Shown: piece by piece, positions 53,412 to 61,915 of the stretch
Numbering within the stretch: position 1 is the first letter of the stretch
Layout of the letters: each line of letters starts with the position of its first letter
Assembly: GCF_900454495.1 (NCBI RefSeq)
Contig: NZ_UGSI01000001.1
Coordinates: 3,534,001-3,598,000, forward strand
Source: Paenibacillus macerans
GTDB taxonomy: Bacteria; Bacillota; Bacilli; Paenibacillales; Paenibacillaceae
DNA: 64,000 nt
Direction: 5' to 3'
The notes under the pieces: generated by a model
What the model saw: only the letters and a program-made list of their open reading frames with translations
Database searches by the model: none
What the model was told of the DNA's origin: nothing
Program-made: the position numbers and the translations under genes

Positions 53412-53448
53412 GAGGGGGGGTCCCCCCTCATAGACGGGCAGACCCGTC
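53412..53448. other. Two adjacent G/C hairpins upstream of the permease gene
   Basis: GAGGGGGG pairs with CCCCCCTC (53412-53429) and GACGGG with CCCGTC (53433-53448). They lie between the permease start and the riboswitch promoter. They may be a terminator-like barrier or a leader structure of the minus-strand transcript. Confidence 0.45.
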
Positions 53449-53548
53449 CACTTCAGTCAAGGCGATTTTGCAAGAAGGGTATTATCATACCTTAATATTC
53501 CAAGAGTGGCAAGAGAAATTTTGCGCACCCGGATTACCAGGAAATGGA

Positions 53549-53577
53549 TTGCATGTTTTATGGAATCGTGATACGAT
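53549..53577 (+). promoter_or_regulatory. Probable promoter of the c-di-GMP riboswitch transcript
   Basis: TTGCAT (53549-53554) and TACGAT (53572-53577) are separated by 17 bp, ending about 22 bp before the aptamer. Confidence 0.6.
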
Positions 53578-53599
53578 GTTTTTTGTGAAAAAAGCGGCT

Positions 53600-53681
53600 A
53601 CGATAAACGGCAAACCTGTCGAAAGGCAGCGACGCAAAGCTAAAGGGCCTTCCCGCAAGGATGGCAGCCAGCTACCGAACA
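53600..53681 (+). promoter_or_regulatory. Cyclic-di-GMP-I riboswitch (GEMM-I aptamer)
   Basis: The sequence has the conserved core GGCAAACC, a GAAA tetraloop, then GACGCAAAGC and GGGCCT. The second half (GGATGGCAGCCAGCTACCG) follows, in the order and spacing of the Vc2-type aptamer. A promoter precedes it and a T-rich terminator follows. No recognisable gene lies downstream on the plus strand before the convergent kinase gene. Confidence 0.93.
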
Positions 53682-53712
53682 GAAGGCTTTTTTTGTTTTT
53701 TTATATGTATAT
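53647..53712 (+). terminator. Terminator overlapping the c-di-GMP aptamer
   Basis: GCCTTC (53647-53652, inside the aptamer) can pair with GAAGGC (53682-53687), which is followed by TTTTTTTG and more T residues. Use of the same bases in both structures is what a transcription-control riboswitch needs. Confidence 0.6.
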
Positions 53713-53786
53713 TAATTTAAGTAGGCTCAACCTAGAAAACAGGTATTCGACAGTCGGCTGCTGGAGCGCACCAAACGCCGGTCTTC

Positions 53787-53985
53787 AAAATAGCGGTAAT
53801 TTATGTGCTTATTATCCGGAGCCGGGCATGTTCATCCCCATTAGCGGCATCTTTGTTCCTTATTCGCTTGTGAAGGGCCCAGAACGCGGGCGTTTCCTTG
53901 CGACTGAAGACAATAGCGGCATAAATCGTCTCTATTTCTCTCAAATTGACGGATATCGCCGGAATAGCGGCATTTTTTGCCCTTA
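53787..53985. repeat. AATAGCGG hairpin-repeat cluster 5
   Basis: At least four copies of the core are present: AAAATAGCGGTAA at 53787, TTAGCGGCAT near 53839, AATAGCGGCATAAAT near 53910 and AATAGCGGCATTTTTT near 53962. CTCTATTTC-type partners lie between them. A long plus frame across this stretch has no ribosome site and simply reads through the repeats. Confidence 0.7.
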
Positions 53986-54068
53986 TGTTTTGCGCTTTTC
54001 GCAGGAGTTTCTCATGATCGTTTGGTCAAGCGCCGTTTTGGGTTTTTGTGCTATAAAATAGGAAACGC

Positions 54069-55148
54069 TTAATCCAAATGAACGGGTTTTGGCATACGCA
54101 AGCAGAATGTACTTCCTTGCCCTACTTCCGAGGTTAACGTAATCGTCCCCCCGTGGTCTGTTGCAATTTTTTTGACGATATAAAGGCCCACGCCGCTGCC
54201 CTTAATTTGACGGGAACCCGAATTGCCGGCTCGATAAAATTTATCGAACAGCCGCGCATGCATCTCCGCGGGAATTCCTATTCCGTAATCCGTAACCTCG
54301 ATGATATAATAGTCTGCTTCTTCCGCGATTCGGATGAGTACTAATGGTTTGCCGGGAGAATATTTAATCGCATTGCTGATTAAATTGTCAAAAACTTGAG
54401 ACATTCTAAACCGGTCCGCGTAGATGAAAGCGTCTTCAACCTCGGAATCCACCTCGATAAGATGCGATGATTTCAAATTCCACCGTTCGGTCACTTCGTG
54501 AATGAGTTCAATCAGCGGTACATAAGTTTTATGATAGTTATACCCTCCCGATTCCAGCCGCTCACTGTCCAAAACATCCTCAAGCAGATGGGACAACCGG
54601 TTTCCTTCCGCAAAAATGATTTCCATGTAACGCCGCCTGTTCTCCGCGGAAATATCGTACTGCATCAACATTTCCACATAGCCCAGCAGCGTCGTCAGAG
54701 GTGTCCTTAATTCGTGGGAGACCACGCTGATCATTTCGCGTCTCTGCGGATCGGCCGCCTCTTCTTCGCCGCATTCCCGAAATACCAATAAATACCCGTA
54801 ACACGCCGTTTGCGCGGTATCCAATACCGGGCTTACATAAAACGAGAACAAACGCCTAGGTCCTTGGGCATATGGGAACTTCCCCTGATTTCCGTTCACC
54901 TCTCCTTTTCGAAACGCTTGTATGGTCTTGGTCAGCTTATGGTCCTCCTGCTGAATGTTCGCATCCATAGCTTTGGTAAAAGCCGTAATATCCTGCCCCG
55001 TCATCTCTTCCAAGCCGAACAAATCTTTGAGCCTGCGGTTCATAAACACGATCGTCCCCCTAGTGTCGCATTTAAGGATACCTTCCTGAAATGATTCCAA
55101 GTAGTACGTATCGATGTCCTGTTGTTCCTCAGCCATGTTTTCTCTCAT
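54069..55148 (-). CDS. PAS-domain sensor histidine kinase, soluble
   Basis: This 359-residue protein has no transmembrane helix. It has an N-terminal PAS domain (SFQEGILKCDTRGTIVFMNRRLKDLFG) and a HisKA domain with His in ISVVSHELRTPLTTLLGY. The HATPase_c domain has NLISNAIKYSP, DYGIGIP and GSGVGLYIVKKI. ATG at 55148 is listed; ATG at 55136 (MAEEQQD) is an alternative with a weak GAGAG site. It lies 21 bp after manC on the same strand. The OmpR-type regulator on the other side of manC is its likeliest partner, by proximity only. Confidence 0.92.
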   Translation of the reverse strand: MRENMAEEQQDIDTYYLESFQEGILKCDTRGTIVFMNRRLKDLFGLEEMTGQDITAFTKAMDANIQQEDHKLTKTIQAFRKGEVNGNQGKFPYAQGPRRLFSFYVSPVLDTAQTACYGYLLVFRECGEEEAADPQRREMISVVSHELRTPLTTLLGYVEMLMQYDISAENRRRYMEIIFAEGNRLSHLLEDVLDSERLESGGYNYHKTYVPLIELIHEVTERWNLKSSHLIEVDSEVEDAFIYADRFRMSQVFDNLISNAIKYSPGKPLVLIRIAEEADYYIIEVTDYGIGIPAEMHARLFDKFYRAGNSGSRQIKGSGVGLYIVKKIATDHGGTITLTSEVGQGSTFCLRMPKPVHLD

Positions 55149-55169
55149 TCGCCAACCGCTTGTCCGGTT

Positions 55170-56558
55170 TTACCGCCTGGCCGGCACCTCATGGTTTTGC
55201 TCTTCCCCCTTTCCCTCCTTCGCCATCCAAGGATCGGCATAACGGATCATGTCGCTGTCTTCGATTTTTCGGCCGATTTGCAGTTCGATCAACTCCAGAT
55301 CGCTGTACGCCAACAGCGCATGTTTCATGCCGGGCTCAACGACAACAACGCTTCCCGCCTCTACGGGAAACGTTTGGCCGTCAATGCACGCTTCGCCCGC
55401 GCCGGCAATCACGATCCAGATTTCTTTGCGCCGCCCATGTTCATGATAACCGATAAAACGGCCTGCGGAAATCACGGCCCGGTTGGTCAACGATTCCGTT
55501 TCGCCCGCGCGTCTTGCGGTCAACACCGTCTTCCGGCCCCACCCGGTTTCTTTAAAACGGGGGGTGATTTCGACTTGAGCCACCATATCTTTAATGCCGG
55601 CCGACGCTTCCCGGTCGGTGACCAGAATACCGTCCGGTCCCGCGGCCACGACAATGTTGGGCACTCTCCATACGCCCACGGGGATATCCAGCTCATTGAC
55701 AATCCGGGAGCCGGATGAATCCGGACAGACATAACCGCTCCCGCTGACCTGCTGCTCCATTTCTTCCGAAAGCGAATTCCATGTGCCGATATCCTTCCAG
55801 CGGCCTTGATAAGGAACGGCTACAATGCGCTTCGTTCGTTCCACCACCTCGATGTCGAAGCTTTGGCGCGGAAGCAGCTTATACATGCCGAGCAGCTCAT
55901 CGTAATCCGCCGGCAGGCCCCTTTGCTTAAGCGCATCAAGCAGAAATCCAAGCCGAAACACGAACACTCCGCAGTTCCATAAGGCGCCCTCGTCAATCAA
56001 CGTTTGGGCCCTAGCCGCGGAAGGCTTTTCCACAAACGCTCGCACCCGCAAGCTTCCGTCCGCTTCGGCCGGCTGCTGCGTCACAATATAACCGAATTTA
56101 TCCGCAGGCGCGTCGGGAGCCACGCCCAAAAGCGCCAGATCGGCGCCAGCGTCCGCCAACACGCCGGGCAGTTTGCCCAAGGCTTGAAAAAAGGAATCCT
56201 CCGCATAGCCATCGACCGGCATAACCCCTACGGTTTCGTCAGGACCGCAGCCTTCCTTGCTGTGCAAGTAGGCGGAGGCCAGACTAATGGCCGGAAAGGT
56301 ATCCCTGCGCTCTGGTTCCTCGAGAATCGGCGCCAGATCGCCGACCTGCCCTTGAATCAGCTCCCTTTGTCCGAGGCCGGCCGAGAACAACAACGCCTCC
56401 CCTAGCCCCGCGCCGGAAAGCTGGCGGCAAACCCGCTGCAGCATGCTTTCCGCTTTCCCCTCATGCCGCAGCACGGGCAAAAACTGCTTCGGGCGGTTCG
56501 TGTTCGACAAAGGCCATAGCCGTTTCCCCGCACCGCCTGACAATAAAATTAGACGCAT
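55170..56558 (-). CDS. manC: Mannose-1-phosphate guanylyltransferase (ManC/AlgA type)
   Basis: This 462-residue two-domain protein has a nucleotidyltransferase domain with LSGGAGKRLWPLSNTNRPK, PKQF and EKPSAARAQ. The C-terminal cupin domain matches type II mannose-6-phosphate isomerase (GYHEHGRRKEIWIVIAGAG, ENxxP-less form). The enzyme makes GDP-mannose from GTP and mannose 1-phosphate; the second domain may isomerise fructose 6-phosphate. ATG at 56558 follows AAAGGTGGGAG. It supplies an activated sugar, fitting the two glycosyltransferases and the large membrane protein nearby. Confidence 0.93.
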   Translation of the reverse strand: MRLILLSGGAGKRLWPLSNTNRPKQFLPVLRHEGKAESMLQRVCRQLSGAGLGEALLFSAGLGQRELIQGQVGDLAPILEEPERRDTFPAISLASAYLHSKEGCGPDETVGVMPVDGYAEDSFFQALGKLPGVLADAGADLALLGVAPDAPADKFGYIVTQQPAEADGSLRVRAFVEKPSAARAQTLIDEGALWNCGVFVFRLGFLLDALKQRGLPADYDELLGMYKLLPRQSFDIEVVERTKRIVAVPYQGRWKDIGTWNSLSEEMEQQVSGSGYVCPDSSGSRIVNELDIPVGVWRVPNIVVAAGPDGILVTDREASAGIKDMVAQVEITPRFKETGWGRKTVLTARRAGETESLTNRAVISAGRFIGYHEHGRRKEIWIVIAGAGEACIDGQTFPVEAGSVVVVEPGMKHALLAYSDLELIELQIGRKIEDSDMIRYADPWMAKEGKGEEQNHEVPARR

Positions 56559-56684
56559 TTTTTCTCCCACCTTTAAATTGATGATTGTCACATTATTTCA
56601 AATATTAATCATTTTTGTAATTTTGTATATTGCAAATATTAATTTTTCCTTTATTATTTCATAGAATAGGAGGGTGACTTATGA

Positions 56685-57377
56685 ATGAGTACCAAAGTAC
56701 TACTTGTTGATGATGAGAAAAATCTAACCGACATGATCGCTCTCTTCCTTGAAGAGAACGGGTATCAGGTGAATAGCTTCTATCATTCCCGGGAAGCGAT
56801 GCAAATGCTGAAGCAAGATGAGCCCGATGTGATCATCATCGACTTGATGCTGCCCGGGATGGACGGCAACGAGCTGGTCCGGGCGCTTCACGCCCATACT
56901 TCCGCACCGATTCTGATGATTTCGGCCAACACCCTGCTTGATGAACGGATTCACGCGCTCGAAAACGGGGCGGACGACTTTCTGTGCAAGCCGTTCAGCC
57001 TGAAGGAGCTGGACGCCAGAATCAAAGCGCTGCTCAGAAGATCGCAGGCCGCCCGCGAATCGCCGGGCGCCTCGCCCGTTACGGCCAAAAAGGGCGAAAT
57101 CGCCGTAAACGAGTACAGACGCTGCTTATTTGTAAACGGCGAAGAGATCGAAGTGACGAATATTGAATTTGAAATTATGAAGCAGTTGGCCAGTTCCCCC
57201 GGCAAGGTCTTCACCCGCAACGAACTGCTCGACCGGATTAAGGGCAGCGATCGCGCCTACTTGGACCGCACCATCGATGTGCATATTTCCAGCTTGCGCA
57301 AAAAAATCGAACCCGACCCGAAAAATCCCCGTCACATTCTGACTGTATGGGGAGCCGGGTACAAGTACGCCTTATAA
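56685..57377 (+). CDS. OmpR-family response regulator
   Basis: This 230-residue regulator has a receiver domain (VDDEKNL, Asp in VIIIDLMLPGMDG, Lys in LCKPFS) and a winged-helix domain (RNELLDRIKGSDRAYLDRTIDVHISSLRKKIE, ending VWGAGYKYAL). ATG at 56685 follows AGGAGG at a slightly long 11 nt. It diverges from manC across 126 bp. It converges with the large membrane protein gene, whose stop is only 4 bp away. The PAS kinase beyond manC may be its partner. Confidence 0.95.
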   Translation: MSTKVLLVDDEKNLTDMIALFLEENGYQVNSFYHSREAMQMLKQDEPDVIIIDLMLPGMDGNELVRALHAHTSAPILMISANTLLDERIHALENGADDFLCKPFSLKELDARIKALLRRSQAARESPGASPVTAKKGEIAVNEYRRCLFVNGEEIEVTNIEFEIMKQLASSPGKVFTRNELLDRIKGSDRAYLDRTIDVHISSLRKKIEPDPKNPRHILTVWGAGYKYAL

Positions 57378-57381
57378 GGTT

Positions 57382-60300
57382 TTACGAAAAAAACCGCCTT
57401 TGGCCTTGTTGATAATTCTCATGGAAGAACAGCCGGCCCAACGCAAAAATACATACCGCACCAACCGACAGGCTTAGCACCAGCAAAACGATTCCAATCT
57501 GATAGAAGCGGCGGAGAATCACAACGATCCTGCCGCTTCCGCTTCCGCTCGTGATGAACCCGGTCGTTACCCCGTTAACGGCGATGCGCGCCCGTTGCTT
57601 CTCTCCGTCTAGTTCAAGCTCCCACAGCGGATGGGGCGATTCACTCTCATTGATCAGCACCTGCTCATGCTGCGGATTGTGGAGCGTGAACCTGCGGCTC
57701 ATCGCATCTATGCGCTGAACCGTCACCTCGGGCGGATGCGGCGGAGAGGTGAAAAAGGGAGCGCTGCCGTCCCCTTCAAAAAGGATAAATTGATCGAGCA
57801 AAATCATGTCTTTGTACGGAATGACCGAATAATTTTTCATCCGGAAAAATCCTTTTTCCCGGCGATCCCCCTTCGCCAGCACTTGAATCCGCATCCCCGC
57901 CGCCCCTTCGGGCGCGGTAAAGATCTGCTCATAATGGTTCCACTTGTTTTTGTAGCTCTCTTCGATCTCATCGACGTAGGAAGTGGCAATCACTTCATCT
58001 TGATCGTTAAAAAACACCACTTTCAAATGCCGGCCGGGAGCATTCTCCGATACAGCGTCAAAGCTTACCAGGTACTCCCCATTCGCTTCTGCGGACATCA
58101 AGCCGGATTCATAGGTATACCAGGCGCAGGAAGCGCTGGGAGAATAGCGGATTTCCAGCTGGTCCGCCACTGTTTTCAGCTCCGAGCGGCCCAGCGGGAG
58201 ACGGACGCACGCTTCTTCCGCATTCGCCGGTGCATCGGACGGAGCATTGGACGGCGCATCCGCCGCAGCGGCTGCCGCTTGGACGGATGCTTGCTCCGGC
58301 GCCTGAAAATCCGCCGGCGAGCTCAGCGACGGAACCGAACTGTCGAAAACGATCGACAGCGTGTAAGTTCCTTTAGCCAAATGCAAATTCCGGATTTCAT
58401 GGCGCCGGTAATCCGCCAAAACTGCGGGCAGACGAAGCAGCTTTTTGGTGAAAGTCTCCCGCAAACGGTCGGTTTCGATCACCGTATCCTCTGTCCGAAG
58501 TATACTTGACCCCGCCGCTTGTACGGTGCGTTTAATCACTTCCCCGGACGCCTGATTGGTCAAGGTTACCGTCAGCTTGCCGCGGTGGCCGGACGGCAAA
58601 TTGGCCAGCAGCGCCGCTGAATAATCGCCGTCCCGCAAAATTTCCACGGTTCTGCGCAGCTCCCCGTCCTGGTAGCTGATCCCGCGGCCCATGCTCAATT
58701 TCGGGTAAGTCCGCTCGCTCTGCACGTTCCCCGATCCGGCAAAATCCTGTTCCGCCTCCAGCGCCAAAAACAGCTTGGCCCGCTTGATCGCCCGCTCCAC
58801 GGGAAGCGCCAGGTCCTCCCGCTTCTCGTCAGGAACGATCGCCAGCATATTGACGGCATTAAATCCCTGAACATTGGTAACCGAAACATTCACCTCCCCT
58901 TGCGGCAGCAGTTGCTGTCCCAAGTCCACCCATTGAAACTGATTGATGCTGCCGTCTTTGGTCGGCACATCGACCGTCCCGTCCGGCAGCGCGACACGAA
59001 TGCTCCCCCCCGCTTTGTTGACCAGCACCCGCGCGTAGATCCGCGCTAGCTGCTGCTTGTCCATCGTTTTATGCATGACAAAAGTGTTCGGTTTCTTATA
59101 CGCCCCGAGATCGGCCAGCTCAATCGCATGAATCCGCCAATACGTATTTTGCTCCGGCCGCTGCCGGGTCAAAAGATCGATCCGCATCCGCGTGGTGCCG
59201 GGCGGCGTGATAAACTCCCCGTAAAAGCGGGCCCCGTCAAAGTCGCTTTCTGTCGTGGGAGCGACGACATAGTGGATGCCGAGCTCATTTTTATTTTCAT
59301 CATAAAAACGGACCTTGAAATGCAATTGGTTTGTCCCCTTGCCCGAAGCCGTAATGGAAAATTGATAAGGGTTGTTTTCCTTCGCCTCCAGCAAACCCGA
59401 TTTGGCCACCTGCCAGATGTTCTTCGGCTCTCCCTTCATAATCTCTCCGTACAGTTTGGGCAACCGCTCCGCCGAACTTGAGGAGGCCGCCTCGATTTTG
59501 AACAGGTCCGGGTTATCGGCGGTAAAAAATCGGTTCTCGCTCAGCATGCCGTTAAGATCAAGCACCGTTTTCCCTTTGACCCGGTCCATCATATAAGGTG
59601 CGACATCCAGCTTGCTGGTGGCAAAGGTAACGGCGGTACCGGCGTTCAGGTCCATGTCAAAGGGATAATTGCCGATATTTTGCGAGGCCAAATACCACAG
59701 CCAATCATTGTTGGAAACCAGCGTTTTCGACCATTTCAGATAAGCGTTCCCGTCTTCGATGGCATCGAACGGGCGCAGGTAATACTCGGCGGGAAGCTGG
59801 GACAACAGCAGATCGTCAAACGAAGCCGCCTCCAGATAATCCCCTTGGTTCACGGCCGGCAAGATCGGCAGCGAGGGGGTTAAGCCGGTAAACAGCACCG
59901 CGAAATTGGAGAAGTCAAAACCGGGTTGATGGCTGTAGCTTTCCATGCGGCTGAAACCGTAAGGCGTCACCACCTTACGCGGGACGACATACATGTAGGG
60001 CAGCGCGTTTTCCAGCCGATACAATGAGAAGTACCGGTTATTGTACGTATTGTCCAAACCTGCCTGCATTTTCAGCAGCTCTTGGTTAAACGCCTGCCGT
60101 TCTTCCTGCCCGGCGTATTCCTGATGGTAGACAAGCTGGTCGATCCCAAAAGGCGCAAACAGCTTGCCCAGCTTGCCGCTAAGCCCGTTATCCAGCAAAT
60201 ATTGAAGAAAATTAAAATAGTACGTAATGCTCGGCGCGTTCCCCTCATGGTGAAACAACGTGTTCTTGGGCGAAGAATACACCTGGAAGTCGCCGGTCGC

Positions 60301-61890
60301 TTTTTCCATAAACGTATTTCCTTGATTCCACACCGGTGTGGCCACACCGTTATAGCTCTGAATCATATTGTCGGCGATAGGGAAATAAAGCACCTTGCTC
60401 CCGAGCTGCTTGGCATCGGTCTGCTTGGGATCGGTCTGCTTAGGATTGGTCTGCTTGGCATCGGTCAGCTTGGCGGCCAGTTCGCCATACTCCGCGGGAA
60501 TTTGCACCGGCATGTAGTAGCCCTTAATAAACTCTTCGCGCAGCGGATTGACATAAATCCATAAACAGCCCAGCACGGCCAGCACCGCCGCTGCTTTCAC
60601 AACGCGGGAGCAGCCCGGCGGCTTCAGCCACGCCAACGCCCGGATGACGCCAAAGGACAAAAGCACGCTGAAGTTGACGGCAAGAAGCCCGACGATTTTG
60701 TTCGGGTCGCGGAACATCGTGCCGACGATCGGCGTCTTGGTCACCAGCAGGACAAACGCTTTGGCCAACAGCGGGATTTTAACCCCCGTCGCCACGAGCG
60801 CAAACGCAAACGTCAACAGCGTAAACATCAAAATGATGGAAAACCGGCGCGATGCTGTCAGCATGCTTAATGCGATCAGCGCCAAGAGCACGCCGCCGCC
60901 AACGTAGAAGGAGAGCGGCAAGCGCTCCAGCGGAAACATCGGCCACCAGTAGCTGATGAAGTACAGCACATTGACCAGGCTGCTGTTCCTGCTGAAGAGG
61001 GACAAGGTGTCGACCACGTTGATGTTGTTCTGGGACACCTGGGCATCCATCAAAATGCTGCCGAAATACAGGGACAGCCAATAGAAGCTGAGCAGGCCGA
61101 AGAAGAGGCCGAAAATGACTCCTTTGAGCAGAAAGTTCCGGTACAGCTTCTTAAGTACGGACCAGCCGCTCCGGCGGTAAACCCAGCCCTGCTTGATCGC
61201 CAGTAACACCGCAAACATCCCCAAATAGATCAGACCGTAAAAAAAGTAGTGGATCGCCGCCGCACTAATGGTAAAAACGATGGCGAGCAGAAACAAGTCA
61301 ACCACGTTGCGGCGGTACAGCCTGCGAACATCGTAATTTTCGATCCGCCGGCGCTGAAATTTCGGATCAAACGCGCTGAAGAACAGCATCAGCACAAGCG
61401 GGAACAAGCTGTACCCGCACAATAAATAAATGTGCTGAATGCGAAACACAACCCATGGGTTAAGCGCGTAAAACAACGCCCCCGGAAGCAGAGCCATCAT
61501 GCGGATGAGCGTAAAGTCGCCGGAATCGGAATAATACACTACGGCCAGCCGTTTCGTAAACAGATACATCGACAGCGCCGACACCAGCAGCAGACAGGTG
61601 ACAAACGACTTGAGCAGGACGGCGCCGCTTCCTCCAAAAACAAGAGACAATCCATAAAACGGTAAAATATACAGCAGCCTCGGCGCGTTGAGCAGGGTCG
61701 ACGTAGACCAGCGCTCATTCCAGACGCCGACAATTTCCTCCATGTAGCGGTCCGAACGGCCGCCAAAAGCCAAATCGCTGAACACGATTTGCCCCCGGCC
61801 GTAAATGGGCGCCAGAAACAATAAAACAATCAATAGAATCGCTCCGGCGGCGATCAAATCGTAGCGATATATGTAAATCCACCGCTTCAC
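57382..61890 (-). CDS. Very large GT-C-like polytopic membrane protein
   Basis: This 1502-residue protein has roughly a dozen transmembrane helices in the first 470 residues (first: LIAAGAILLIVLLFLAPIYG). A long exported region of about 950 residues with several beta-sandwich, carbohydrate-binding-like blocks follows. One C-terminal transmembrane helix (YQIGIVLLVLSLSVGAVCIFALG) and a short basic tail end it. The layout resembles GT-C glycosyltransferases of the YfhO or AftD kind, which transfer sugars from lipid carriers outside the membrane. I did not find a decisive catalytic motif. A 15-bp repeat encodes TDAKQ blocks between the halves (nt 60406-60474). GTG at 61890 follows GAGGAGG. It is 25 bp after the GT2 gene. 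Confidence 0.8.
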   Translation of the reverse strand: MKRWIYIYRYDLIAAGAILLIVLLFLAPIYGRGQIVFSDLAFGGRSDRYMEEIVGVWNERWSTSTLLNAPRLLYILPFYGLSLVFGGSGAVLLKSFVTCLLLVSALSMYLFTKRLAVVYYSDSGDFTLIRMMALLPGALFYALNPWVVFRIQHIYLLCGYSLFPLVLMLFFSAFDPKFQRRRIENYDVRRLYRRNVVDLFLLAIVFTISAAAIHYFFYGLIYLGMFAVLLAIKQGWVYRRSGWSVLKKLYRNFLLKGVIFGLFFGLLSFYWLSLYFGSILMDAQVSQNNINVVDTLSLFSRNSSLVNVLYFISYWWPMFPLERLPLSFYVGGGVLLALIALSMLTASRRFSIILMFTLLTFAFALVATGVKIPLLAKAFVLLVTKTPIVGTMFRDPNKIVGLLAVNFSVLLSFGVIRALAWLKPPGCSRVVKAAAVLAVLGCLWIYVNPLREEFIKGYYMPVQIPAEYGELAAKLTDAKQTNPKQTDPKQTDAKQLGSKVLYFPIADNMIQSYNGVATPVWNQGNTFMEKATGDFQVYSSPKNTLFHHEGNAPSITYYFNFLQYLLDNGLSGKLGKLFAPFGIDQLVYHQEYAGQEERQAFNQELLKMQAGLDNTYNNRYFSLYRLENALPYMYVVPRKVVTPYGFSRMESYSHQPGFDFSNFAVLFTGLTPSLPILPAVNQGDYLEAASFDDLLLSQLPAEYYLRPFDAIEDGNAYLKWSKTLVSNNDWLWYLASQNIGNYPFDMDLNAGTAVTFATSKLDVAPYMMDRVKGKTVLDLNGMLSENRFFTADNPDLFKIEAASSSSAERLPKLYGEIMKGEPKNIWQVAKSGLLEAKENNPYQFSITASGKGTNQLHFKVRFYDENKNELGIHYVVAPTTESDFDGARFYGEFITPPGTTRMRIDLLTRQRPEQNTYWRIHAIELADLGAYKKPNTFVMHKTMDKQQLARIYARVLVNKAGGSIRVALPDGTVDVPTKDGSINQFQWVDLGQQLLPQGEVNVSVTNVQGFNAVNMLAIVPDEKREDLALPVERAIKRAKLFLALEAEQDFAGSGNVQSERTYPKLSMGRGISYQDGELRRTVEILRDGDYSAALLANLPSGHRGKLTVTLTNQASGEVIKRTVQAAGSSILRTEDTVIETDRLRETFTKKLLRLPAVLADYRRHEIRNLHLAKGTYTLSIVFDSSVPSLSSPADFQAPEQASVQAAAAAADAPSNAPSDAPANAEEACVRLPLGRSELKTVADQLEIRYSPSASCAWYTYESGLMSAEANGEYLVSFDAVSENAPGRHLKVVFFNDQDEVIATSYVDEIEESYKNKWNHYEQIFTAPEGAAGMRIQVLAKGDRREKGFFRMKNYSVIPYKDMILLDQFILFEGDGSAPFFTSPPHPPEVTVQRIDAMSRRFTLHNPQHEQVLINESESPHPLWELELDGEKQRARIAVNGVTTGFITSGSGSGRIVVILRRFYQIGIVLLVLSLSVGAVCIFALGRLFFHENYQQGQRRFFS
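60406..60474. repeat. 15-bp in-frame tandem repeat, 4.6 copies
   Basis: CTGCTTGGCATCGGT units start at 60406, 60421, 60436 and 60451, with a partial fifth. It encodes TDAKQ/TDPKQ/TNPKQ blocks of the large membrane protein, just after its last N-terminal helix. Confidence 0.92.
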
Positions 61891-61915
61891 TAGCGTCCTC
61901 CTCTACCCGCGGCGA

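Noticed and set aside
53468..54061. 197-codon plus-strand frame after the permease
   Set aside because: It runs through a riboswitch, its terminator and hairpin repeats, with no start signal and no domain.
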